Assembly (NCBI GenBank): GCA_024236055.1
Contig: JACKLF010000002.1
Span: forward strand, 310,001 to 374,000
Reading direction: 5' to 3'
DNA from: Alphaproteobacteria bacterium
GTDB taxonomy: Bacteria > Pseudomonadota > Alphaproteobacteria > Micropepsales > Micropepsaceae
Length of the DNA stretch: 64,000 nucleotides
Below the pieces are notes generated by a model. That model was not told where the DNA came from. It did not search any database and saw only the letters and a list, made by a program, of their open reading frames with translations. The translations under genes and the position numbers were made by a program. Positions 26,082 through 33,471 of this stretch are shown here, one piece after another. How positions within the stretch are numbered: position 1 is the stretch's first letter; every line of letters begins with the position of its first letter.

Positions 26082-26419
26082 GGCTGCTGGCCCGCGGCAC
26101 GGCGCAACAGGCCTTCCATCCAGCGCAGCGTGGCGTCGAACTCGCCGCTGTCCTCGCGCATCTGCGCGATCAGATAGCAGGCATGATGAATGGTGGAGCG
26201 GTCGCGCCCGAACTCCCTGGCGAGTTGCTTGTGGCTCATGCCGAACACCAGCCGCGCCAGGTGAATTGCGATCTGGCGCGCGCGCGCCACATGCGGACGC
26301 CCCCGCGTCGGCTTGCGCAACTCGTCCACCGGCACGCCATACATCTGGGCCACCATGAAGCGCGCCAGGCTGGCGCGCTGGGTGGTCAGAAAGACCGCCG
26401 GATCCTGTATTGAATGCAT
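26078..26419 (-). CDS. stand-alone DnaA domain IV (helix-turn-helix) protein
   Basis: 113-residue protein consisting almost only of the DNA-binding domain of the replication initiator DnaA: ARQIAIHLARLVFGMSHKQL and AREFGRDRSTIHHAC match the DnaA signature that reads the DnaA box. No AAA+ domain is present. AAGGAG lies ahead of the ATG at 26417–26419. Such proteins are scattered in alphaproteobacteria and may compete with or modulate DnaA at boxes; that role is inferred. It is translationally coupled to DUF6456. Confidence 0.85.
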   Translation of the reverse strand: MHSIQDPAVFLTTQRASLARFMVAQMYGVPVDELRKPTRGRPHVARARQIAIHLARLVFGMSHKQLAREFGRDRSTIHHACYLIAQMREDSGEFDATLRWMEGLLRRAAGQQP

Positions 26420-26492
26420 GTCCCCAACTCCTTGCCCTTGTGTCCAGACGGGCGGCAGCGCCACCACGCGGGCCGCCGATAGTGGCGGATCA

Positions 26493-26528
26493 AGGACAAT
26501 TATCGCATTTATATACTTGACGTACCGG
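26493..26528 (+). repeat. 36-bp inverted copy of the IS1595 transposase promoter region
   Basis: This stretch matches the reverse complement of 29018–29053 at 34 of 36 positions. The partner copy is the promoter end of the IS1595 element. Here it sits just upstream of the DnaA-domain gene, at the left edge of the low-GC island. It reads as a solo remnant of a related IS end, weakly extending outward (AGGACAATT-type similarity). Confidence 0.75.
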
Positions 26529-26544
26529 GCATCTGTTCTATTTT
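26517..26544 (+). promoter_or_regulatory. promoter-like site carried by the IS remnant
   Basis: TTGACG (26517–26522), 16 bases, TATTTT (26539–26544). It is the counterpart of the transposase promoter and would read rightward into the small gene at 26633. Activity is inferred. Confidence 0.4.
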
Positions 26545-26632
26545 TGTTCTGGACAGGCCGATACCTCAACCGGGCAGCCCCTGGCGTATAGATGCGATGA
26601 TTGTCTGAGGGGCTGCCGGTGAGGGCGGTCTT

Positions 26633-26827
26633 ATGTCTGGGGATAGCATTGGTCCCATATCTAGGGGCGAGTTTGAGATAGTCGCGGCTTCATTTCTGGT
26701 GTCCGCGCTTGGGACTACTGATGCCGAAATCAGGTTAGGCTCCGATACTCAGGCTGCTGAGTTAGCTGCCGGAATATTTGCCGCGCTTCTTTCGGCGCAA
26801 CAGCATCGCTCTCAACAACGCGATTGA
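26633..26827 (+). CDS. small hypothetical protein in the low-GC island
   Basis: 64 residues, MSGDSIGPISRGEFEIVAAS onward, acidic and Ala-rich, with no recognised family. GAGGGCGG precedes the ATG. The 3' half overlaps the end of the HEPN-like gene on the other strand by 98 bp, so it may not be real. Confidence 0.35.
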   Translation: MSGDSIGPISRGEFEIVAASFLVSALGTTDAEIRLGSDTQAAELAAGIFAALLSAQQHRSQQRD

Positions 26828-27440
26828 AGCTAAATAGCATCCCTCTGAGGTTTGCCATGTCTCGGATGATGTCTCTGAAGTCCTTTTCTCGGTAGACCAT
26901 TATAGTGGCTTGGTAGTCGCGCCACATTTCGGCTTCTTCCCGCTCTAGGCGCGCCAAGAGCGCGCCATCGGCGAACTTTTTGGCTTTTGAAATTTGATCC
27001 CTTAAGTCCGCCCGCCTGCTATCCAGCGAAAGGGTTTTGCGCGGGTCGCTACAAACTACGGCGTCGTACGCGAGTTTCTCACATGTTCCCCAAAGGTGAT
27101 GAGCAATCGGATTGCGAAGCGATTGGACTCGCTGGTACTCTTTCCACAGTCTATTAAAGACAACGAGGCGCGTCTGCCTTAGGTGTGACAGCGCCAATGC
27201 CTTAATCATGGCTTCTTTGCGGGCATCGTTTCTGGATTGAACAAAGTAATCTATGATCGGCTTTGATTTTCCTGCAGTTATTGACGCAACCAGCCGTGCC
27301 ATTAGGGAGTCAACAGTTGACATCGCGGCTATCACGGAAAATGCAAGGGCGGCCAATTCGGGTCTGGCCGCCTCCTCACCATTGCCGATCAAGATACAGC
27401 CTGGATTATCCCGAACAACTTTTGAGAGTGGCTGTGGCAT
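26730..27440 (-). CDS. HEPN-motif protein of unknown function
   Basis: 236-residue soluble, helical protein. LRNPIAHHLW (Arg109, Asn110, His114) fits the R-N-x3-H motif of catalytic HEPN domains, found in RNase toxins and anti-phage systems. The flanks VVFNRLWKEYQRVQS and DAVVCSDPRKTLSL suit the HEPN four-helix core. The ATG at 27438–27440 shares bases with the ATG of a divergent small gene. Codon use and GC are lower than the chromosome. It lies between an IS1595 remnant and a full IS1595 element, suggesting transfer. Not assigned to a named HEPN subfamily; an RNase role is inference. Confidence 0.6.
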   Translation of the reverse strand: MPQPLSKVVRDNPGCILIGNGEEAARPELAALAFSVIAAMSTVDSLMARLVASITAGKSKPIIDYFVQSRNDARKEAMIKALALSHLRQTRLVVFNRLWKEYQRVQSLRNPIAHHLWGTCEKLAYDAVVCSDPRKTLSLDSRRADLRDQISKAKKFADGALLARLEREEAEMWRDYQATIMVYREKDFRDIIRDMANLRGMLFSFNRVVESDAVAPKEARQIFRQLTQQPEYRSLT

Positions 27441-27573
27441 GACAAAAACCCCCAAGCGCGATGAAGTCCTAAAGCGGATGCTAAAGACGCCGCCGAAGCC
27501 ACGCGCGGCAAAAGAAGAAGCTAAAAACAAGAAGGCCCCAGCCAAAGCCAAGGCCTCCAAGCCATCATCTTAA
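27439..27573 (+). CDS. small basic protein (TPPKP-type) divergent from the HEPN gene
   Basis: 44 residues with MTKTPKRDEVLKRMLKTPPK followed by a Lys/Ala-rich tail. The D-x-x-LKRML-x-TPPKP pattern recurs in short alphaproteobacterial hypothetical proteins of unknown role. Its ATG (27439–27441) overlaps the HEPN start on the opposite strand at CATG. It could be an antitoxin-like partner, but only position suggests it. Confidence 0.5.
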   Translation: MTKTPKRDEVLKRMLKTPPKPRAAKEEAKNKKAPAKAKASKPSS

Positions 27574-28048
27574 GGCTGCAATGATCGCCGCGATTGCCCA
27601 AAGGCAGGCGGCTGCATTGAGCTTAATGACTACACTAGTGAAACGAAGGTTCATGGTTAGACACCTTCGGGTCACACCGGCGCGACCCGTTGGGGTTGCG
27701 TCTTTAGCGCCCAATCGAACGAATGAGGCTTCGTTCATTGGAGCATAGCCCCGCCTTTGGCCCACTAGTACAGCCGCCAGCGGCCCCGGTTTGCCGTCCC
27801 TGCTTCTGGCCTCCGGCTGAAGCTTGCCCTTGTCGCGTCCCGCGATGGGCCCAGGAACCGGGCCTCAGGCATCCCCGCATCGGTGGGTCTGTTGGCGACA
27901 GACTCCTAGCGGAACCTAAGGTTGGCCCAAGGGTGGGGCTGTGTTTTTCTGGAGTCGAGTCTTTTAGACGTGTGAGATTGGGGATATCCCCTATTTTGGG
28001 GGCTTATCGCGCCAGCGTTTGAAGGCTTTTGCCTTCTGTTTCACGGTC
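27574..28048. other. 475-bp region without a supported gene
   Basis: Contains small hairpins (GCGACCC with GGGTTGC near 27686–27705; AACGAA with TTCGTT near 27717–27735) and a weak 57-residue minus-strand reading that ends in one hydrophobic helix. The left end of the IS1595 element begins near 27980. No RNA gene was recognised. Confidence 0.4.
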
Positions 28049-28978
28049 TTAGGCTTCACCAATCCGCCGATAAGTCAGGCGCTTGCCCTCAATACCCTTG
28101 AGGGCGATTTCGGCGCGCATCGTGTCGGTTATGCCGAGTTTGGCGCGGTTGTTATAGCGGAACTCAAATTCCGTGACGTAACGCTGTAGGTGCTGGGGCT
28201 CGCACTTGTGATAGGTGCCGACCATGCCGCGCTTGAAGGTGCCGAAGAAGTTTTCGACATGGTTGGTGGTCTGGCCGTCCTTGCCGACATACTGGAAGCC
28301 GGTGCTGTGATTGCCGTGATTGACGGTCTTGTGATCGGCAAACTCGCGGCCAACAACCGGATACAGGCGGCTTTCGTCCGTGTGTAGTTCGGACTTGCGG
28401 TCAATGTTGGTGACAAGGATTTCGCGGACCATATCGGCCTTGGCCTTTTTGACATGGAAGGCGCGGGCCTTCTTGCCGGGTTCAACCAGGGCGACGATCT
28501 GTTCCTTGTGGCGGTGGCCCTTCTTCCAGCCCTTCGCGCGCTTGGAAGTGTTGCCGTAGTAGGTTTCATCGGCCTGCACAGACTGGCCTTCCCCGCCCAT
28601 GGGGGCATGATTGGGGTCGATCATGGCTTCGCGGATGCGGTGGCACATGAACCAAGCGGTTTTGTAGGTCACGCCCAACATGCGGTGGATTTGATGGGCG
28701 CTCATGCCCTTCTTGGAGGCCGTCAGGAGTTCGGTAGCCAGCACCCACTTGTTCAGGGGCACCTTGGAGTCCTCGAAAACGGTCCCCACGGTCACGGAGA
28801 AGGGCTTCTGGCAGGGTTTGCACTTGTAGACCCCAGGACGGGTGGACTTGCCCTTGAGCTTCGTAGCCTCGCCCACGACGCCACAATGCGGGCAAACCGG
28901 GCCTTCCGGCCAAAGCAGCTTTTCCAGGTGCTTACGGGCGGCTTCGGCGTCCTGATAGATGCGGGCGTTGAGGTTCAT
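28049..28978 (-). CDS. IS1595-family transposase (ISXO2-like)
   Basis: 309-residue transposase. The N-terminal zinc ribbon has Cys29/Cys32 (CPHC) and Cys53/Cys56 (CKPC). A helix-turn-helix-like region (MSAHQIHRMLGVTYKTAWF) follows. The ISXO2-like catalytic domain shows QADETYYG (Asp137), HTDESRLY (Asp201) and NHVENFFGTFKRG (Asn243 region, Glu242), consistent with the DDNE-type motif of this family. AAGGAG precedes the ATG at 28976–28978. The frame is intact, so the element may still be active. Confidence 0.92.
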   Translation of the reverse strand: MNLNARIYQDAEAARKHLEKLLWPEGPVCPHCGVVGEATKLKGKSTRPGVYKCKPCQKPFSVTVGTVFEDSKVPLNKWVLATELLTASKKGMSAHQIHRMLGVTYKTAWFMCHRIREAMIDPNHAPMGGEGQSVQADETYYGNTSKRAKGWKKGHRHKEQIVALVEPGKKARAFHVKKAKADMVREILVTNIDRKSELHTDESRLYPVVGREFADHKTVNHGNHSTGFQYVGKDGQTTNHVENFFGTFKRGMVGTYHKCEPQHLQRYVTEFEFRYNNRAKLGITDTMRAEIALKGIEGKRLTYRRIGEA

Positions 28979-29001
28979 GGGTCTAACTCCTTGTCCTATT
29001 T

Positions 29002-29029
29002 TATATAGGAAGGGAGTCCGGTACGTCAA
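29002..29029 (-). promoter_or_regulatory. transposase promoter
   Basis: On the minus strand TTGACG (29024–29029), 16 bases, TATATA (29002–29007), about 25–30 bp before the transposase ATG with AAGGAG between. Near-consensus sigma-70 type. Confidence 0.65.
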
Positions 29030-29053
29030 GTATATAAATGCGACAATTATCCT
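29018..29053 (-). repeat. 36-bp repeat, IS1595 copy
   Basis: Inverted partner of 26493–26528 (34/36 identical). It contains the −35 element of the transposase promoter and lies just inside the right IS end. Confidence 0.75.
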
Positions 29054-29284
29054 ATATTCCAAACAGGGGAGGGATAGGAATATCCACTTCTGCGTGTATC
29101 TGTCGGGAAAATATACTTAACGGAGAAGGATTTATCTCTCAAAAATATTTTTTAGGGGGAGAGGATAGGCCAATTTTCTCCCAATTCTGGCGGCCTGGCG
29201 GGTGTAGTCCGCCATAACCCAAAACATACCATAGGTTGTGGGATTTTAATCGTATTTCGCGGCCAGGCTGTGCGTCCGCGCGGC

Positions 29285-29806
29285 TTACGGGCCCTTGAAG
29301 TCGACCCGCGCCTTGCGCGGCACCCGCACCCGCCGGTCCTTGCCAATGAAGGGCAGTCGCCCCTTGGCGCGGCGGTCGGGGCCGAAAAAGTCCGGTGCCA
29401 GGATGAAGGGCCGCGGCGCCTGGACCGCGGTGCGCAGCTTGTCGATCACCGTGCGCGGGCTGATCGGCACGGTCAGCACATCGGTCGCGCCGATGTCGCG
29501 GGCCTGTTCCACATCGCTGCGCCGTGCCTTGTCCTTCAGCACGAAGACCGGGATCATGGGATTGAGGATGGCGGGCATCCTGCGCACCGCCTGGGCAAAG
29601 GGCATGCCTTCCACCGGCGCGGCCTGTTCGCAGAAAACCGCCGTATAGTGATCGGCCCGCAGCAGATCCAGGGCGCGCAGGCTTTCTTCGACCTGCATGA
29701 TCCGGGTCACGCCGGCGACCCCCAGAACGGCGCGCAAAAGGCCCAGGCCGTGGGTTTTTTCTCCCACCAGCATGATCCGCAATTGCGCGAATTCGGCCCG
29801 TTCCAT
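29285..29806 (-). CDS. third, more degenerate receiver-like protein (GPDRR-tail family)
   Basis: 173-residue CheY-like protein without output domain. Glu60 (AVFCEQAAP) occupies the phospho-acceptor position, the first acidic pair is lost (LVGEKTHG) and the conserved Lys is replaced (LTVPISPRT). The tail RPFILAPDFFGPDRRAKG matches the RPFI…GPDRR tail of the proteins at 12456 and 13652, so all three belong to one family. A further basic segment (KDRRVRVPRKARVDF) follows. No helical partner gene is adjacent. ATG at 29804–29806 with GGGGTGAC ahead. Confidence 0.75.
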   Translation of the reverse strand: MERAEFAQLRIMLVGEKTHGLGLLRAVLGVAGVTRIMQVEESLRALDLLRADHYTAVFCEQAAPVEGMPFAQAVRRMPAILNPMIPVFVLKDKARRSDVEQARDIGATDVLTVPISPRTVIDKLRTAVQAPRPFILAPDFFGPDRRAKGRLPFIGKDRRVRVPRKARVDFKGP

Positions 29807-29925
29807 TGTCACCCCGTACCCCCGTCGGCGCACATTCTGAAATTTTGTTTATCGTGCAATCATCCGCCTTCCGGCTTAATCCGCCGTAAAATGACGTGGT
29901 AAACAGAGCCGTACAAAAAGGTGAC

Positions 29926-30264
29926 ATGCCCGTGCGCTTGATCGGACTCGTTCTTCCCATTGGCCTGGCCCTGCTGATGGCCGGCTGCGGGCCGCATATC
30001 ACCCGCGCCATGCGAAAAACGCCGGAATACCGCGCCGGCTACCAGGACGGCTGCTCCAGCGCGCCGGGCCCCGACGCCAACATGCGCAACGGTTTCGACC
30101 AGTTGAAAAATGACGACCTGTTCCGCACCGACCGCAATTATCGCGCCGGCTGGAATGCGGGCTATACCGCCTGCCGCAGCTATACGCCCCAGGGCATGCC
30201 CCAACCCTATGCGCCCCCGGTGCGCGACCAGAATCCGGGAAATGGCGGCCTGCCCCACCTGTAG
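29926..30264 (+). CDS. small lipoprotein
   Basis: 112 residues. The signal peptide (MPVRLIGLVLPIGLALLMAGC) ends in the lipobox LMAGC, so the protein should be lipid-modified at Cys21. The mature part has two similar blocks, TPEYRAGYQDGCSSA and DRNYRAGWNAGYTAC, each Y/W-RAG-x-x-x-G-x-x-x-C, a short internal repeat with paired cysteines. AAAAAGGTGAC precedes the ATG. Function unknown. Confidence 0.75.
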   Translation: MPVRLIGLVLPIGLALLMAGCGPHITRAMRKTPEYRAGYQDGCSSAPGPDANMRNGFDQLKNDDLFRTDRNYRAGWNAGYTACRSYTPQGMPQPYAPPVRDQNPGNGGLPHL

Positions 30265-30349
30265 CGGCGCCAAAAAGCGCGCAGGGAACCGGAACCGTAA
30301 ACAAGCGTTAACGAATAACGCGCATCGTGATGATCCGTGTACAGCCTTT

Positions 30350-30469
30350 ATGGAGGCGTATGTGCTTGGTCATCTTGTTTTCCTGCACCAGCCCGACGAG
30401 GACGGACCGGTCCTGCTGCGGCCCCTGCGGCTGTGGCTCAGCCGGCTGTTTGCCCGTCTGGCGCGCTGA
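30350..30469 (+). CDS. possible 39-residue protein
   Basis: Reads MEAYVLGHLVFLHQPDEDGP then a Leu/Arg-rich helix (LLRPLRLWLSRLF). It is too short for family assignment and lacks a clear ribosome-binding site. Listed only as possible. Confidence 0.25.
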   Translation: MEAYVLGHLVFLHQPDEDGPVLLRPLRLWLSRLFARLAR

Positions 30470-30573
30470 CGCGCCAGATTGTTGAACGGCGGCCGATACA
30501 CGACGGCTGACAAACGACGGCCCGCATCGGCCCCGGCCGGGGCGGATGCCCGGCACCGATGTGCGGCGCGCGC

Positions 30574-30612
30574 AAAAAAATCCCCGCAACCGCCTTCGGG
30601 GCGGCTACGGGG
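30574..30612 (-). terminator. rho-independent terminator of sodB
   Basis: On the minus strand CCCCGTAGCCGCC pairs with GGCGGTTGCGGGG around a CCGAA loop, followed by A and seven T. It lies about 60 bp past the sodB stop. Confidence 0.9.
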
Positions 30613-30671
30613 ATGTCGGTGGGTATCTCGGTCCTGGCGTTTCCAGCTTTTGAACGCCGGATATTTTCGGC

Positions 30672-31301
30672 CTATTCCGTCGCGGCGCGCACCGCCTGCT
30701 TGTCCAGATTTTCCGAGGCGAATTCCCAGTTCAGGATCTTGCCCAGCACGCTTTCCAGATATTTGGGGCGCGCATTCTGGTAATCCAGATAATAGGCGTG
30801 TTCCCAGACATCGACGGTCAGCAGGCAGTTGATGCCGGCCGCCATCGGGGTTTCCGCGTTGGGGGTCTTTTCGATCGCCAGCTTGCCGTCCTTGAGCACC
30901 AGCCAGGCCCAGCCCGAACCGAACTGGGTCTTGCCGGCATCCGCCAGCTTGGCGATCAGCTCGTCCTTGCTGCCGAAGGCCGCCGTGATGGCGCTGTCCA
31001 GCTTGGCCGACGGTTCGGTCTTGGCCGGGGTCAGGCTGCGCCAGTAGAAATCATGATTCCACACCTGGCCGGAATTGTTGAACAGCAGCTTTTCCTTGGG
31101 ATCGCTGCCCTTGGCGGTGGCGACCACAATTTCTTCCAGCTTCATGTCGGCGAACTTGGTGCCTTCGACCAGCGTGTTCAGCGTGTTGACATAGGTCTGG
31201 TGATGCTTGTGGTAGTGGAAGGAAATGGTATTGGCGGAAATGGTGGGCGCCAGGGCGTCTTCGTCCCAGGGCAGCGGAGCAAGTGTGAACGGCGCGGGCA
31301 T
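30672..31301 (-). CDS. sodB: superoxide dismutase (Fe/Mn family)
   Basis: 209-residue cytoplasmic enzyme converting superoxide to peroxide and oxygen. Metal ligands are His29 (FHYHKHHQTYV), His83 (VWNHDFYW), Asp164 and His168 (DVWEHAYY). The length and FNN-x-x-QVWNH and GSGWAWLV patterns suit the iron-type enzyme, though the NSG before QVWNH departs from the usual NAA. It is monocistronic, with its own promoter and terminator. Confidence 0.95.
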   Translation of the reverse strand: MPAPFTLAPLPWDEDALAPTISANTISFHYHKHHQTYVNTLNTLVEGTKFADMKLEEIVVATAKGSDPKEKLLFNNSGQVWNHDFYWRSLTPAKTEPSAKLDSAITAAFGSKDELIAKLADAGKTQFGSGWAWLVLKDGKLAIEKTPNAETPMAAGINCLLTVDVWEHAYYLDYQNARPKYLESVLGKILNWEFASENLDKQAVRAATE

Positions 31302-31334
31302 GAAATATCTCCCTACGGAAAAGATTGGACGGAC

Positions 31335-31363
31335 GGATTACCCGTTAACGCCCGGCACGTCAA
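31335..31363 (-). promoter_or_regulatory. sodB promoter
   Basis: Minus strand TTGACG (31358–31363), 17 bases, TAATCC (31335–31340), about 34 bp before the ATG, with GGGAG as ribosome-binding site. Spacing is ideal. Confidence 0.65.
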
Positions 31364-31523
31364 AAGGGTCCGAAAGAACAGGCGCCGGATCGGGGTTTTG
31401 ATCCGGGTGCCAAAAAGCTGTTTTTCGTGAACAGTTTCACTCGATTGTCACTCGACTTTCGGGCCGGCGTCGCGCAAAACCATCACCAAGCGGGGCAGAC
31501 AGGAAACACGCCAGGAGGCGCCA

Positions 31524-31769
31524 ATGCCGGCTTATGAAATCTGCTATCTCGATGACGGCGGCAATCTCACCTACAAATTCTCCGCGACCTGCGACAGCGA
31601 CCAGCGCGCCAAGATCCTGGCGCATGCCATGAAGCTGCCCAGCATGAAGCGTCTGGAAGTGTGGAGCGGCAAGGCGCTGATCTATGCCCGCCCCCAGATT
31701 GACCAGGCCCGGATTGACCCGGCCCTGAACAGGGACATTGCCGCCCAGCCGATGCTGCGCGCCAGCTGA
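31524..31769 (+). CDS. small hypothetical protein, paralogue of the next gene
   Basis: 81 residues. It starts YEICYLDDGGNLTYKFSATC and contains KRLEVWSGKALIY. It aligns with the protein at 31856 (Y-x-I-x-x-LD near the start, EVWxG near the end), so the two are probably an old tandem duplication. No known family. A purine-rich CCAGGAGGCGCC precedes the ATG. Confidence 0.6.
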   Translation: MPAYEICYLDDGGNLTYKFSATCDSDQRAKILAHAMKLPSMKRLEVWSGKALIYARPQIDQARIDPALNRDIAAQPMLRAS

Positions 31770-31855
31770 GCGATCCCACCGCTGAACCGATCCGCCGGAC
31801 CGGGGCGGCCCATCCGTCCCGCCAGGCCAAAAGGGGCTGGGAGATGGAGGACGCG

Positions 31856-32044
31856 ATGACACACACATACCGGATTCTGTTTCTGGACATCAGCCAGACC
31901 GTGACGCGCCAGCAGGACATCGAGGCGCGCGACGACCTGGCGGCGGTGGACCGCGCCGACCACATGGCCGGGCGCCAGGGCGCCGAAGTCTGGGACGGCC
32001 TGCGCCAGGTCGCGCGGCTGGCGCGCGACCGCGCCCATGCCTGA
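31856..32044 (+). CDS. small hypothetical protein, paralogue of the previous gene
   Basis: 62 residues: MTHTYRILFLDISQTVTRQQ, then a helical charged segment and GAEVWDGLRQV. GGAGGACGCG gives a strong ribosome-binding site for the ATG at 31856, preferred over one 12 bases upstream. Similar in outline to the protein at 31524. It is convergent with the aminotransferase gene. Confidence 0.55.
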   Translation: MTHTYRILFLDISQTVTRQQDIEARDDLAAVDRADHMAGRQGAEVWDGLRQVARLARDRAHA

Positions 32045-32052
32045 ACCGCCGC

Positions 32053-33471
32053 TCAGGCGATGAGGCCCTCGGCCTTCACCCAGTCCAGCGTGCGCGCCAA
32101 GGCGCGGCCGAAGCGGTCGAACAGTTCGCCCACTTCCGCCTCGCTGATCACCAGCGGCGGGCAGAAGGCGATGCGGTCGCCAGCCAGCGGCCGCACGATC
32201 AGCCCTTCCTCCTCGCACAGGCGCCCGCAGGTCAGCGCCACCAGCTTGCCGGGTTCGAAATTGCGCCGGGTCTTTTTGTCGGCCACCAGTTCGATGCCGC
32301 CGATCAGGCCCACGCCGCGCGCCTCGCCCACCAGCGGATGATCCGCCAGCGCCGTCAGCCGCTGCTGGAAGACGGACGAGACGGCGCGCACATGCCCGAC
32401 GATGTCGCGGCGGCGATAGATTTCGATGGTCTTGAGCGCCACCGCCGCGGCAACCGGATGGGCGCTGTAGGTGAAGGCGTGCCACAACCCGCCGATGCGC
32501 GTGGCTTCCTGCTCGATAATGTCCGTCAGCTCGGGCGACAGCATCACCGCCGAGATCGGGATATAGGCCGATGACAGCGCCTTGGCGATCGACATGGAGT
32601 CGGGCTGGTAGTTGAAGGTCTCACAGCCGAACCAGTTGCCGGTGCGCCCGAAGCCGCAGATCACCTCGTCATCGACCAGCGGAATGTCATAACGCGCCAG
32701 CACCCTGGTGATCGCCTCGAAATAGCCCTTCGGCGGGGTGATCGCACCGCCCGCACCCATCACGGCCTCCACGAACATGGCGGCGATGGTGTCAGGCCCT
32801 TCGTGCTGGATCTGCGCCTCCAGCCGGTCGGCCAGGCGGGCGCTGAACGCCTCCTCGCTCTCGCCCGGCTCGGCGCGGCGATAATGGTGCGGGCAGTCGG
32901 CGCGCACGGTGAAATCGAACGGCAGGTCGAAGCTTTTGTGAAAGGCGTCCAGCCCGGTCAGGCTGGCGGCCGCCAGGGTCACGCCATGATAGGCCTTGTC
33001 GCGGGCGATGATCTTCTTGCGGCCGGTCTGCCCGCGCGCATTGGCGGCGTACCACATGAACTTGATCTGGCTGTCATTGGCTTCCGAACCGGAATTGGCG
33101 AAGAACACCTTGCCCACGGGAAAGGGCGACAGCTCCTTCAGCGTCTCGGCCAGTTCGATCGCCGGCTCGTGGCTCTTGCCGCCAAAGACATGCTGGAAGG
33201 ACAGCTTGCGCATCTGCGCGGCGGCGGTCTCGGCCAGTTCCTCCTCGCCCCAGCCCAGCGCCGTGCACCACAGCCCCCCCATCGCCTCCAGATAGTCCTT
33301 GCCGTCCGCGCCATAGACGAACACGCCCGCCCCGCGCTGGATCACCGTGGGGCCGGTCTGGCGCAACAGCGTCAGGTTGGTAAAGGGGTGCAGCAGGCTG
33401 GCCATGTCGCGGGCCTGCGTGTTGCTCAGAAGCGGGTTGCTGGCGGCATTGCCGGAAAGAGACGTCATCAA
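32053..33471 (-). CDS. class III aminotransferase (omega-transaminase type)
   Basis: 472-residue PLP enzyme. FFANSGSEANDSQIK binds the cofactor phosphate, AYHGVTLAAASLTG is a family motif, LVDDEVICGFGRTG holds the PLP-stacking Asp, and Lys297 in IAKALSSAY is the Schiff-base lysine. FTYSAHPVAAAVAL follows. These fit the aspartate-aminotransferase-superfamily proteins annotated as omega-amino acid:pyruvate or putrescine/diamine transaminases. The substrate is not readable; the ODC-type gene is 20 kb away. Starts at the second Met are possible. Confidence 0.9.
   Translation of the reverse strand: MMTSLSGNAASNPLLSNTQARDMASLLHPFTNLTLLRQTGPTVIQRGAGVFVYGADGKDYLEAMGGLWCTALGWGEEELAETAAAQMRKLSFQHVFGGKSHEPAIELAETLKELSPFPVGKVFFANSGSEANDSQIKFMWYAANARGQTGRKKIIARDKAYHGVTLAAASLTGLDAFHKSFDLPFDFTVRADCPHHYRRAEPGESEEAFSARLADRLEAQIQHEGPDTIAAMFVEAVMGAGGAITPPKGYFEAITRVLARYDIPLVDDEVICGFGRTGNWFGCETFNYQPDSMSIAKALSSAYIPISAVMLSPELTDIIEQEATRIGGLWHAFTYSAHPVAAAVALKTIEIYRRRDIVGHVRAVSSVFQQRLTALADHPLVGEARGVGLIGGIELVADKKTRRNFEPGKLVALTCGRLCEEEGLIVRPLAGDRIAFCPPLVISEAEVGELFDRFGRALARTLDWVKAEGLIA

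Larger units (their letters stand above)
27980..29085 (-). mobile_element. IS1595-family insertion sequence
   Basis: About 1.1 kb, the usual size for IS1595 elements, with one transposase gene. Ends are approximate: a left GGGGATATCCCCTATTTTGG-like block (27980–28000) and an imperfect counterpart read inward from about 29085 (GTGGATATTCC, CCCTCCCCTGTTTGG). I could not find an 8-bp target duplication, so the termini or the target site may have diverged. Confidence 0.65.
28979..29284. other. 306-bp AT-rich region: IS promoter end and island boundary
   Basis: Holds the transposase promoter, the right IS end and about 200 bp of AT-rich sequence (runs such as CAAAAATATTTTTTAGG near 29138) before GC-rich coding sequence resumes. 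A short GC stem (GGCGG and CCGCC, about 29191–29214) is visible. No gene supported. Confidence 0.45.
30265..30671. other. 407-bp gap with a possible tiny gene and the sodB terminator
   Basis: Includes a 39-codon reading at 30350–30469 and a strong minus-strand terminator at 30574–30612. TTAACGAATAACG-like sequence near 30308 could belong to a promoter. Otherwise nothing supported. Confidence 0.4.
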
